64,000 nt of DNA, from positions 12,475,480 to 12,539,479 of the forward strand of contig CM022669.1 in NCBI GenBank assembly GCA_012295275.1, given 5' to 3'. This DNA is from Chrysomallon squamiferum. Lineage: Eukaryota; Mollusca; Gastropoda; Neomphalida; Peltospiridae. Below are positions 51,416 through 64,000 of this stretch, one piece after another. Under the pieces are notes generated by a model, which was not told the origin of the DNA, searched no databases, and saw nothing but the letters and a program-made list of their open reading frames with translations. The translations under genes were made by a program, and so were the position numbers. Positions within the stretch are counted from its first letter, which is position 1. The number at the start of each line of letters is the position of its first letter.

Positions 51416-51479
51416 CTTGGATGCTCCTATTAATTACGAGAATGCTAACAATTAATGCCATTTTAAGGTAACACGAAAC

Positions 51480-52260
51480 AGTGACTGAACTAACAACTCT
51501 TTTAATATATTAATAACACTGCTGGAAGGCTGAAACACGATGTTCTGTATTATCTACAACTAAATCTAGTCAAGCTCGACGAAATAAAGTGTTATTATAA
51601 ACTGAAAGGATAGTATATGTATTCTCATAACATTAGAGATAATTGTAATAAATGAACGCTGGCAATATTTCTGCTCTAGTGATAATGAGACATTTTGTTT
51701 TTTTATACTTTCTTTTTTTATAGGAAGTTTTGAAAAAAAAAAAAAAAAAAAAACAACTTAATTGTGGCATGTATGTGAAATAATAAATTTGAAATAGAGC
51801 TAAATAATTTTATCATTGTACTTATGTATATATATATATATATGCGTGTATGTATGCATATATGTTAGTATATATATATTTAGTGTGTGTGTGTGTGTGT
51901 AATGTGTATGGGGAGGTATGCGTTTGTGTGTCTATATATGTAAGTGTATATACGACTATATGTATGCGTGTATGTATGCCTGTATGTCTGTGTGTGCGTG
52001 TTTGTATATATATGTGTGTTTGTGTGCATGTATGTGTTTGTACGTATGTGAGTGTGTGTGTGTGCCCGAGAGAGAAAGAGATTGAGAGAAAAAGAAGGTA
52101 TTTGACAAATATATGCACACGTATGATATATCGACTTAAATAATTGTCTTCGTTTATCAAAATCAAGGAACGAGGAGTATAACTGCATATTCTAATATAT
52201 ATCTACCAGCCTACCTACCTAGGTACCCATCTATCCATCCATTCGTCTTTGTATATCTAT
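51480..52260. other. 5' flank of the GPCR gene with TG/TATG microsatellite
   Basis: Promoter region by position, but no clear core element was identified. 51826-52070 is a mixed TG/TATG tract; long open frames on both strands here are repeat artefacts. Poly-A at 51735-51753. Confidence 0.5.
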
Positions 52261-52261
52261 G

Positions 52262-52605
52262 GTTGTTAACTGTAGCCAAAATTTTCATACATTTTTTATA
52301 TTAAAATTTTAATTGATAACTTGGTTTTAACGATATCAACTAAAAATATAAACTGATATTGGAATGTGTGAAGTAAAGTGCTATCATTTAAAGATAATTA
52401 ATTAATATACAAAATTTTGGTCGCTAAGATAAACTTTGTTAGCAATGTAAAAATAAAATGATATGCAATAGGCTATGAACATTAACACGTAAGGGCACAT
52501 TTCAGTGGTACAAAGATACGAAGTTTTAATATTTTATAGCAAAATTAATAAAAACTCAACTGAAATTCGACTACTAAATTAACATAGCTCGCAGCGGTAT
52601 ATGCA
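52262..52605 (-). repeat. Right arm of an inverted repeat flanking the GPCR
   Basis: Reverse-complement partner of 48838-49110. It is longer by about 65 bases around 52345-52425 (TGTGTGAAGTAAAGTGCTAT region). It sits between the intact receptor gene and the receptor relic at 53197. Confidence 0.8.
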
Positions 52606-52696
52606 TTACAGCTATTTATTGAAATTACTATCTGACCATCTTTGTCTGTATTTATCTTTATCTATATCTACCTTTCTGTCTGCCTTTCTGTTAGTC

Positions 52697-52698
<2 letters not shown>

Positions 52699-52773
<75 letters not shown>
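52699..52773. repeat. (CT)n microsatellite
   Basis: About 75 bases of pure CT dinucleotide adjacent to the right inverted-repeat arm. Confidence 0.95.
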
Positions 52774-52776
<3 letters not shown>

Positions 52777-52912
52777 ATTCAGTCGTTGAATTGATTTATC
52801 TGTCTGTGCACACTGTTAGGCAATCAAAGAGATGCCGGATGTATTTATATTCTAGCTCACAGTCTCATACACAAGATACAGCTCGTTATACATCGCATAC
52901 TTTTCATGGCTT

Positions 52913-52943
<31 letters not shown>

Positions 52944-53196
52944 CAAGAAACATGTATCGTCTGCTTCAAACGAAAGCAGTTAAGTGAATAAGTTTCTAAG
53001 AAAAATTGGCCAATCACGAATAAATTAGAAAGGAGCCAATCACATTTTACTAACATTAAAAATGAGCCTATCAGACTGTATAATTTACTAACCTTTTACG
53101 TAATAAGAAAAAAAAGAAAAAAAAGTTAGTGGATTCATGTACCGTCTAATAGCATAAGGAAACAACGATACTGCCCATGTCGGAATTTAGAACACA

Positions 53197-53760
53197 AGAT
53201 TGCACAAGGCATCTGGAATTATGCACCTCCGATTCTGCTAGTATTGGGCTTGATATGTAACACGTTAGTCTTCACTGTGTTAACAAAAGCATCAACGAAA
53301 GAATCAAAAACTTCACTGTATTTGAGATTTCTGTGCACGGGATTTGTTCATGGATGAATATATTCTTTAACTGGTTTCGATTACGCAACTGTGTGAAAAG
53401 TTCTCGGGTGGATAGTTTATTCAGCGACCTATGTATCTGCTTCTCTTGGTTTCGTTTGAAAGATGTTTTTACAGTCTGGTTTGCGCATAAGGTAAAATTA
53501 ATCTGTACTAAACGTCGTTTGTGTTATCTTGGTTATTATAACTTTCAACGAAGACTATCTGAATGAAATTAAGGATATCACGGAGACTGTACACAATGAA
53601 ACACAAATATCAGTTTGTTAGGAAATCGATGAATATTACACATTCTTTTTTAATAACATTTTTTTTTGATTGACTGCCTTGTTTAGTCTTCAATTTTTAT
53701 CATTTGCAAAGTTGCCTTCGTCTACAAAGTCGTTTCCAGAAATCGTTGCGTAGAAAGAAG
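53197..53760 (+). pseudogene. Broken GPCR relic related to the 50300-51415 receptor
   Basis: Across shifting frames the plus strand matches the intact receptor from just before TM1 to the end of TM5: KIAQGIWNYAPP, CNTLVFTVLTKAS, KTSLYLRFL, IYSLTGFDYA, IVYSATYVSAS, VFTVWFAHKVK, ICTKRR, NETQISVC and YKVVSRNR. It carries in-frame TGA codons near 53355 and 53391, an internal loss of about eight TM2 codons after LRFL, at least one frameshift near 53455, and nothing recognisable after TM5. It lies on the opposite strand to the intact gene. Clearly non-functional. Confidence 0.85.
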
Positions 53761-53779
53761 TAAGTTACAGAAAGAAATA

Positions 53780-55790
<2,011 letters not shown>

Positions 55791-55799
55791 TGCACCTGA

Positions 55800-55926
55800 T
55801 GTGTTAAAATACAATTGCTCTCTTTCTGTCTGGTCGGAAACATTTTAGGTTTTATTGTTTTGATGAAGTCGTCGATGAAGCACACATCAACGTCGTTGTA
55901 TCTGAGGTTCCTGGGAGGTGGATATA
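55800..55926 (+). pseudogene. Second GPCR relic (TM1 to start of TM2)
   Basis: In one frame the plus strand reads VGNILGFIVLMKSSMK, HTSTSLYLRFLG, then GGYKWI and a stop, aligning with residues 48-76 of the intact receptor. No further receptor sequence was recognised beyond it. It is a fragment of a third family copy and shows that the locus once held several receptors. Confidence 0.8.
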
Positions 55927-57069
55927 AATGGATATAAGCGATTTACTGGAGGTTTTTACTTAGCATTGACGCGATAATTTAAAATGTACCTATGATGTAA
56001 ATGTGATTAAAATAGATTAGAAATAGCATCTTTGCAAACAGAGAGTCCCGTTCCGCATAATTTCAAAATAAGAAAAAAATATGCACATTCCGAGTAACAT
56101 TCAAAGTTACGTCAGTCAGCGAAGACGTAACCCAGTCGTAAGTAAGGAACTATCGTTGTAGTAAATTTGCGATTATGCTTTACGACGGTGAATTATCGAA
56201 TATTTTATTTCACGATATATATGATCAATTTTGTTGATGCTGTTAACTTGTGAAATGAATAGTAATTAATTTTAATACACTAATTTTGTTGGTGTTAATG
56301 TAATGAATTTGTTGATATCAGTGTAGTCAATTTGTTGGTATGAAAAATTAATCTTTTTATCGGGTGTCTTCTTTTATTATAGTGAATATTCGACTGATAA
56401 AAATAAATGTAAATCGTGTTATTCCAGTCTAATACATAAATAAAATGACTAGAACTGCGTGTCAACCAAAGATTATAGTCGTGTTTGTTATCGATAAAAA
56501 CGTGGGAATAATTCTTGAAAATTGTTAAATTATCAGTAATTATGAAACTCGAACATTCAATCGCTTTTCAACATCGATCCATAATTGACGGTTTTATTGT
56601 CTTCTTTATTCATTATTCATTACTCATTCGTTATTACTTTCAGCTTGAGGTCATATTTTACCAGATTATTTGTTAATATTTTATATTTTCGCCTCACAGT
56701 TTCGCATTTTAATCTATTTTTGAGACATTGATCAGTGTGGATTTTTTTTTTGTCAACGACATGCAAAACGTGATTTTTTTTTTTTTTATAATCTTTTTTC
56801 ATAAATAAAAGGGAAATATTTACTTTGATAAAGGTGTTTACTGTCAGTTTTGAAAACAACTGCTAAGACAAAAAAATATTTGTAATATTGATACAGGCGA
56901 AGTAATTACAATAGGTGACATTTTCATAGTCTGTCGTGACGTCATTTCGTAGAAGAAGGGGTAACAGATGTTCGGAGGAAATCACAGACAAATATCCATA
57001 TGTTCAATCATTTTATATTCTTATGTTCGCAATGATTAAAAACCCCCAGAAAAATCTAAACTGTTCAGA

Positions 57070-57315
57070 ATGAATAGAATAATTATAATTCGAAACTGTA
57101 TACTATGACAGAATAATTATAATTCTAAACTGTATACTATGAATAGAATAATTATAATTCTAAGCTGTGTACATTGAAATAATTATAATTCTAAACTGTG
57201 TACAGTGATAGAATAATTATAATTTTAAACTGTATACTATGACAGAATAATTATAATTCTAAACTGTACACAGTGAAATAATAATTCTAATTCTAAACTG
57301 TGTACAACGACAGAA
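57070..57315. repeat. About 35 bp minisatellite with palindromic core
   Basis: Six to seven copies of AGAATAATTATAATTCTAAACTGTATACTATGAC-like units; the core AATAATTATAATT is close to self-complementary. Confidence 0.85.
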
Positions 57316-57754
57316 TATTTACTTCATGGCTTTTAAAAATATTTTGACGAACCAGTTTCTATCGGTAACAATAAGACATGAAAATTAGTGTTTGTTTCTG
57401 GATCAACTTTTTTTCTTTTTTCCTTTATTATTATTTTTTGTTTACTGAACAAGTGTATTCGTTCTCTGATAACGATTAATATCCACAGCATTGTATATCC
57501 GTGGTAGATATATTTGTTTTTAATTAATAACATCTAGTGAATAGTATGCACAGCATCAATATAAACTCATCAGGTTTGAGGTTTGAAGATTATATTTACC
57601 ATTTCAAAGTTACGTCCTCTCAGAAGAGAAAGACAAGTTTTTGAAAATTACTGTTTCACCTTGACATGGTTGAAAAAATCTAAGCAAACATTCTTAGTTT
57701 ATTTTTTCCTTTAATACACAAAGGATGTCTTCTTGCTATTTAATACAGTAATAC

Positions 57755-57759
57755 AGTAA

Positions 57760-57818
<59 letters not shown>

Positions 57819-57915
57819 ATAATAATAATAATAATAATCATAATAATAATAATAATAATAATACTTAAATAATAATAATGATAATAATCATAATGACAAT
57901 AATAATAATATTTTT
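57755..57915. repeat. (CTA)n to (AAT)n trinucleotide domain
   Basis: A pure CTA/ACT run of about 56 bases followed by (AAT)n with a few interruptions, the two trinucleotides joined without spacer. Confidence 0.95.
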
Positions 57916-59390
57916 AATATTTTTGTTATTATAAATATTATCATCATCATCATCATTTAAATGTATTTTATTCATATACTTTATATATATTTTTATATTA
58001 TTATTATCATCGTCATCATCATCATCATAATAATAATCATCACCATCTTCATCATTATTAACTTAGTATTTCTCAGACAGATAGAGAAAAAAATTTTTTT
58101 TTTTTTTTTTTTTTTTTTTATATATTAATTAAGAAATAAATGGGAATTTTTTTTTTTAAGAAAATGAAATTTTTATTATTTACGTAGATATTATTCTGAT
58201 CCGTTACTCAATGTTTAGATTATTTATATAGCAAATATGATATATTATAAGCAAAATTTGAGTGTATGAACGCATGTTTGTATAACGAACAGACAAGACA
58301 AATATGTGTTATTATATAACATACAATGACAATATGACAATTTCATACATAATAAAGAATTACAATATAACTTATTACATTACTAAAAATGACATATAAA
58401 ACGTATTACCTATGAAGAAAATGTATGTAATTTGTTAAAATAACAAGGTTTTCTCATGACAAAATAGAGATTAGAATTGTCATTCAAATCATTTTTATTT
58501 GATTTGATATTCATAGCTCTATTTATATAGAGTTTACAATAAATGGTATAGAAATAAAAATTCGTTAGAAAAAATTAAAACCAAAACGCCCCCCCAAAAA
58601 CAAAACAGTATAGATTAGATTGTTACAAATTAGTTCACTCTGCTGAATATGTTTTTCATTTTTTCAGACAAATGGTGTATATAGAAAGCTCTCAGGTTTA
58701 TTCACATGCAAATCACTAACAGTAGTACATGGGCTACAGTGATTAGTGACAAAATATAGCATACACACATAAAATAATAATAATACTTATTACTACTAGA
58801 ATTAATTAAATATCGTTTACTAATGATCTATAAATGTTTCATTATAATACTAACAAACTTATTAATTGCTGTTTCTGCTTAAATAAAAACACAAACAAAA
58901 AAACCCCAACAATTTATAACGGTTACGTCGTGTTGAATTTTTTTTTTTTTTTTTAAATAATTGACTTGCAGAACATTCAGTAAAACATGATACTCATTTA
59001 CCCTTACACGCAGATTCAGGCATAACGTACAGCGTCTTTCAAAGCAAGGGATGCTACTCTAATATCCTCGTTCTACAGGCAATAAGTGATTATGAAATCG
59101 AAATTACGTACCATTTTAATGTTTATAAAGCAAGTTTTTAAATAAAATCCATATTAATTTCGTGTCCGTATCGAAAATAGTTTTACACCAGTGTGATATT
59201 ATCTTGCAGCTTCTAATTTTCAGTCTTCACAATATTTTAAAAAACAGTTCAATATATATTGCAAAACAGTATCATTGTACTTTTGTTTATAAGCGAAAGG
59301 GCATTAAGATATAATTCATATTTCAACAGTTATTCCGTAAATCACGCCCTCTTAGTTACTGTTACTACGTCCCATAAGCTAACATCCAAA

Positions 59391-59680
59391 ATGGCGGAAT
59401 CGGAAGCAGACGGCGTAGCTCATTTAAAAAGTATTCCAGGTTATGTGTCGGGTTCATATGTTGCTGAGAGCTTTCTAGAAAAGCACAAAAAAAGATTTAC
59501 GTTATTTTACGCAAGGCTTACATCCACGATATAAAAATTTCCGACGAAAATCAACCAAAAGTGAATATGAAATTCTGAAAAAACGACTCGGCACACAAAC
59601 TATATATTCAAGTTTCCTTGGAGACGAAACAGCTATCAGAGGCTAATTGCTCCTGTAAAACTGGCTATTATATTTTGGTA
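59391..59680 (+). pseudogene. Broken SWIM zinc-finger protein gene fragment
   Basis: ATGGCGGAATCGGAAGCAG opens a frame of about 44 codons (MAESEADGVAHLKSIPGY, then FLEKHKKRF). It shifts near 59514, after which another frame reads IHDIKISDENQPKV, a stop, and then LYIQVSLETKQLSEANCSCK with TGYY. The A-NCSCKTG arrangement fits the first half of a SWIM zinc finger (CxCx(n)CxH), but the CxH half is not visible. SWIM proteins are common in invertebrate genomes, often transposon-related. At least one shift and one in-frame stop make function unlikely, unless an unrecognised intron is present. Confidence 0.6.
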
Positions 59681-59964
59681 TTAAACTGATATTGCAGCAT
59701 GGTTTATTTTAGTGGAAATAAAAAATAAAATAAAAAGTACAAACCAGGGGATATATTCCCGAAGATGTCGGTCGTAAAATGGACTGTTCCGACGTTTCTT
59801 TGTCGTTACAATGTCGTTTGAAATCTGTCGTAATAAAGGGAATCACTCAGTCTTATTCTGTTTAGGCGTAACATGTATGCTTCATGCAGTGACTGCGCAC
59901 GTGCTTAATTCGAACAAGTTACCTGTAGTCATTTAGAAGGTAAGCAAGGGTTATCAACCAAATG

Positions 59965-60550
59965 AAGTTGGTCCACAAAGGCGACCAAAATTTATCAAAG
60001 AGGAACTGGAATCATTAGTAGGTAGTCATCATCAACGAACCATTTATGCCATCTTCAATGATTGTGTAACAAACAATAAGAAAAATGCTGCGTGGATTTC
60101 AGTTACCGCCAGTGTCAAATTCTGTATCAACAGTAAGGCGCAGCGTTGATGAAGTTCGGCGTAAATGGCGTGATTTGTTGTCTGTGGTAAAAAAAAAAAA
60201 AGAAGAACGGCGAAGAACAGCCCAGAAAAAACTGATGGCGGCGGCCAGATAATCACCATGATACCAGTGGAAAAACAAGTTGTATCCATCATAGGAGTGA
60301 GCGCCATAGAGGGAATAACCACTGGAATCGACAGTTCCGCTGCCAAAACGTTTAAAAAATAAGATATGTCCAGCGACATGTGGCAGCAAGAGCATGTGTG
60401 CAGATGAAATGCCTACAGAAGAACCCTCTCCCATTATTGGTATGTATTTGTCCAAATCCTGCCCACGACTTGGAGCAAAGGCTACAAGGGGAGCAGGAGA
60501 AATTATCCATAGAAAAAAGTCGCTGGAAGTTGGAAGAGAAAATGGAATAG
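59965..60550 (+). pseudogene. Broken Myb/SANT-like DNA-binding gene (NAIF1/Harbinger-type)
   Basis: Read across frames: RPKFIKEELESLVG, IYAIFNDCVTNNKK, AAWISVTASV, then a shift near 60135 to VRRSVDEVRRKWRDLLSVVK, then TDGGGQIITMIPVEKQVV and IIGVSAIEGI in a third frame, a stop near 60360, and a charged coiled-coil tail DLEQRLQGEQEKLSIEKSRW ending TAG at 60548. The order (F-x-EEL..LV, W..I, R-V.E.+.KWRDL, TGGG-like, L/I-E..V..I.G, coiled coil) is that of Myb/SANT-like proteins related to NAIF1 and the DNA-binding partner of Harbinger transposons. A poly-A at 60188-60201 marks one likely slippage site. Several shifts and stops: non-functional. Confidence 0.75.
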
Positions 60551-60599
60551 TAAAAATGATGAGTTAGAAACAAAACCATTCAATCGATTGTTCATTTAT

Positions 60600-60930
60600 A
60601 ATCTAAAATCATTTTGAAGTCAAATTGGTTGCATTACAATAAATTTAAAAAATAAGTTAAATATATAGCTGCTGTCTTGTAATAGCTCCATCCTGGCAAT
60701 GTTCCTCTTGTTCAGAACCAGGGCATGGGATATTTCTTTCTTAATCGCCCAACTGTGGCATAACCATATGATAGTTAAGCCAGGTTAAAAAGTAAATTTT
60801 AAACAATTTTAATAAAAATGGTTCAAAATGAGAATATTATTACATCCTCTAATTTTAGGACAACAGGGTTATGCTGGCATAAATAAATAGTTTTTATTTC
60901 TTGATTTTCTTTAAAAGAAAATTTTCACTT
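60600..60930. other. Unassigned sequence
   Basis: No gene recognised between the Myb/SANT relic and the Tigger element. 60670-60780 is more GC-rich than its surroundings and may be part of an older insertion. Confidence 0.4.
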
Positions 60931-60935
60931 AAATA

Positions 60936-61614
60936 CAATGGTACCTTGACTTAGGAGTGCACCAACTTAGGAGTTTTCGGTCGAGTTACGAGCAATTTGC
61001 TTTGAGTTGCGAGCCAAAATCCGTGTTACGAGCGAGCTTCAGATACACCGCAACGAACAACGCAACATCCAGCCAGCATCCCGGGTCTCACTCGTTTACG
61101 TCACTGGCTACCTCGCCGCGGACGCGTTTTGTGCAGTATTTTGCCAAATTTCTTTTTTCTGGCCATGGATCCTAAGAAAGTGAGCGCAAGGACAATGCTG
61201 AGATGAAGAAGCGGATAATGTCCATCGAATTAAAGCATGAAATCATAGAAAAACATGAGCGAGGTGTGCATGTAGTCGACTTGGCTAGGCATTATGAGCG
61301 TAATATTTCTACGATATGTACCATACTGTAGCAGGTGTCGACAAAAGCTGTAACTCCAGCCAAAGGCGTTAAAATAATTTGTCTGATCTCGAAGATAAAT
61401 ACACTTTAGAAATCCAATTTATTTCTTTACATTTTCTTTGATTTGTCATTATAAATACCTTTTTCTTATTTAAAAACACCTTACAAAAAACTGTTGTGGT
61501 TTTGGGGGTCTGGATCGGATTAATGGTATTTCAATTAATTTCATTTGGAAAAAATGATTTGATTTACGAGCACGGCCACAGAACGAATTAAACTCGTAAA
61601 TAAAGGTACCACTG
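60936..61614 (+). mobile_element. pogo/Tigger-type (Tc1/mariner superfamily) DNA transposon, non-autonomous
   Basis: The element runs from CAATGGTACCTTGACTTAGG to the inverted end AAATAAAGGTACCACTG, each flanked by TA, the target duplication of this superfamily. The two ends pair over CARTGGTACCTT and more loosely inwards. At 61167 an ATGGATCCTAAGAAAGTGAG start is followed, after a frameshift, by KRIMSIELKHEIIEKHERGV, HVVDLARHYERNISTI and CTIL, the N-terminal helix-turn-helix of pogo/Tigger (CENP-B-like) transposases. The catalytic DDD domain is absent, so this is an internally deleted 679-base copy. Confidence 0.88.
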
Positions 61615-61619
61615 TATTT

Positions 61620-63925
61620 TATTTCTATTTTTATTATTTATATAAGACATCAACATAAATAATATTACGAATAACAAATTTCAATTTATTTTGTTTTATA
61701 TATCCTGAATCAAAAAGTAATATTTTATTATTTTTGTTTTGTTTTTGTCTTTTTAATATATTTTTTGATTTTTAGAATTTTATTATTATTATTATTATTA
61801 TTTATACAAATGACATCTAATTTCCATATATATATATATTCATTACTTTAATTCCATGACAATTGCTATGTTGTAACCAGATCTCTAAATCTTCAAAAAC
61901 GAAGAAAAAAAAAAATAACTGACAAATTTTCACCGTGTATATAACATGATAAAAATATCTTATTGTTATGAATGATACACGTTTTAATATAATTATCGAT
62001 ATTCTTTTTATTAATGTTATTATTTTATCAGGTATTCTACAGATTCAGTTCGAAAAAACAATATTAAAATGTTTGTTTGTTTTTGTTTTTTTAAATAAAA
62101 AAAGAAATAAAATAGATTTTCTTTTTTTTTGACCATTTTAAAATATCAGTTATACTGTGTAACACAAATATATTATCTGTTGCTGAATAACGTTATCGAA
62201 TTCTGCTTGCATCTTATTAAAAACATAATGATCTCCAAGCTCAATTTTACAACTGAAATAAATAATTTGAAAAATTAGATATTGCTTATTTTCTGGATTA
62301 GTATTCCCCTGCTTGGCTTTTTCAGCATAGATTTTATAATTCCAGTTAATTCCGGTAATATATTCTCTAAAAACGACATTCAAAACAATTCCTAAGCTTA
62401 ACTAATGATTTAGCTGTAAAGAATTGCGTATGTAGATAAATTACTATCAGTATTGTTAGTAAACAATAAAAGAAAATCATTACGTTTTCGACCGCTACCT
62501 GTTAGTACCTTTTAACAGAGGTATTCAGGTACACTTCTTTTCTCACGTCATCCAGCATTAAATAAACATATAAAATATATTAAATAAGTAAAAATACTTT
62601 ATTAAAGGATCCTTTTTTTTTTTTTTTTTTTTTTTCATCGAATAAAAGATTAACAAAAATTTAAAAAACAAACCAAAAAAGCACTGGTTTCCCTTCCTTT
62701 GCTCACAGATATAATTTACGTTCAAACAGATCACCTGGAACATAATGTAAATGTGTAATTAATAAAATTCAGTCATTTTCTCTTTGATCGTCAACAGTGA
62801 CTGCGATTTTGTACTCTGCTTGCTGAAATGAAGACGACCAATATCTTCAGTGCTGAAAAAATAAAAAAATAAAAATTAAAAACAAATAAAATCTTTCCGA
62901 TTAATAGTATTCTAAACAAAAAGCAGGTAGATGTGGGAACATTTTTTTTGTTTATGGTTGACTGAACATAATTTTACTGTTTATCTCTGTAACTGTCACA
63001 GTTAAACACCATAGAGATAATGATAGAGGAAACCTGTCGCTAGCCAACCAATTATTGTTTTCACCTAGCTGCACATAAAAGAATTTAATGGCTAAACAGT
63101 TCATCGTCTCGAATTATGCAAAAGACATTTAAAACTGAAGTCCTTATTAAGCTAAGAAAAAGGTTTGTTTAAAGCTATATCGAGTAACACAAGAGTAATG
63201 TATTTCAAAGAAATTCCGTATAACTTGGTTCAAGTTTGAATTAGTATTTTTCTCTAATTATTATTTTTTTAATTTAGCTAGTTATTATTAATCAGATGGT
63301 AGCAAAAGGGATAAAATAAAAGTTATCAAAATACAGAAACACAAATTATAATTAATTTTTTTGGAGGATATAACATTAAACAAACAAACAAACAAACAAA
63401 CAAACAAACAAACAAATAAATAAATAAATAAATAATATTTTGCCCTATTAGTACTGAGATACGGAATGCAAAAGATCAAAGTATTGTGTACATGTATTAT
63501 TACATTTTAAAACCATAATGATAAGAACTGTGTCCTTAGTTTGCATTTACTATTTTGTATTTAGACCAAAGAAGCATATACAGCATAGACTGTATTTTAT
63601 TTTACTAAATTGGAAACAAAGAATATTCTAAAACAATGTAGCGAACACCATAAAAGGAATTATAAATCATTAATCCATACCTTCAAGTTAAAATAGTGAG
63701 ATCACTATTAAAAGACAACTGAGTAGTAGTCTTTAAAAATGAACTTGCTTAAGAAAGTCATGTTTTATTTAACGATGCACGCAAATGTTTTTTTTTTTTT
63801 TTTTTTTAATTTAAATAAAATTTAATTATAGTTATACCATGTCGTGTACGAAATGAGAAAAAAAATTCCACAGCAATGAATTACTCCTTTTTAGAAATGC
63901 AGAACAGTTCGTATAGCGTACCCTT

Positions 63926-63977
<52 letters not shown>

Positions 63978-64000
63978 CATACTAATAATAACAATAACAA
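61620..64000. other. Gene-free right end of the window
   Basis: No coding exon recognised on either strand. AT-rich DNA with (ATT)n at 61780-61802, poly-T at 62610-62635 and 63789-63807, (AAAC)n/(AAAT)n at 63381-63435 and (AAT)n at 63925-63980. Confidence 0.5.

Larger units (their letters stand above)
55930..59380. other. Gene-free region
   Basis: No coding exon recognised. Contents: an AATAATTATAATT-containing minisatellite at 57070-57315, a (CTA)n/(AAT)n domain at 57755-57915, (ATC)n near 57942-58060, poly-T 58097-58120, and unique AT-rich DNA. The 56100-56200 stretch is comparatively CpG-rich with ACGTCA-type motifs. Confidence 0.5.

Noticed and set aside
57070-57315. Possible CRISPR-like array
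   Set aside because: Units run head to tail without unique spacers and the context is eukaryotic; it is a minisatellite.
59259-59390. Upstream part of the 91-codon frame before MAESEADG
   Set aside because: The ATG at 59391 with its AAAATGGCGG context fits better; the upstream residues are low complexity and not family-like.
60044-60455. Two overlapping minus-strand frames of 111 and 118 codons
   Set aside because: They are the reverse strand of the Myb/SANT relic, whose plus-strand reading gives the recognisable motifs.

Overview
This is an AT-rich animal nuclear window. Genes have short exons and long introns with GT..AG boundaries, and the non-coding DNA is full of simple repeats: (CA)n, (GA)n, (TA)n, (AAT)n, (TATG)n, poly-A and many decayed 30-150 bp tandem duplications. 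Gene content (CCDC124, a GT61 glycosyltransferase, an ADAMTS-like/THSD4-like matrix protein, an intronless rhodopsin-class receptor) fits a lophotrochozoan. The dense mixed CA/GA/TATG microsatellites suggest a mollusc, possibly a cephalopod, but that is inference from texture only.

Layout. 1-2907 (+): 3' half of a GT61 glycosyltransferase gene, six exons visible, ending in an ER-retention-like KTEL tail. 5689-7463 (-): complete coding region of CCDC124 in four exons, 215 residues, with a probable 5' UTR intron and a GGAA-rich promoter near 7920-7960. 8000-24300: no gene recognised, only microsatellites and decayed duplications. 24458-44136 (+): a complete twelve-exon gene for a secreted 791-residue ADAMTS-like protein: signal peptide, spacer-type module, long Arg/Ser-rich linker, six thrombospondin type-1 repeats, PLAC domain. 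All exon phases agree and the coding total is divisible by three. 46720-47406 (-): a two-exon gene with an acidic tail that I do not recognise. 50300-51415 (-): intact single-exon class A GPCR. 53197-53760 and 55800-55926 (+): two broken relics of the same receptor family. 59391-59680 and 59965-60550 (+): two broken genes (SWIM zinc finger; Myb/SANT with a coiled-coil tail). 60936-61614: a pogo/Tigger-type DNA transposon with terminal inverted repeats and a decayed transposase start.

The most unusual signal is in the ADAMTS-like gene. At three splice junctions (exon 1 donor, exon 2 acceptor, exon 2 donor) the intron carries a tandem array made of copies of the junction itself, including intact AG or GT signals. 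A fourth array abuts the acceptor of symmetric exon 11. At exon 2 the last repeat copy appears to supply the true 3' splice site and the first coding bases, which encode the second half of the signal peptide.

I see no operon, CRISPR array, rRNA or tRNA gene. The neighbouring genes look functionally independent. The CCDC124 gene and the unidentified gene each lie tail-to-tail with the gene on their left.
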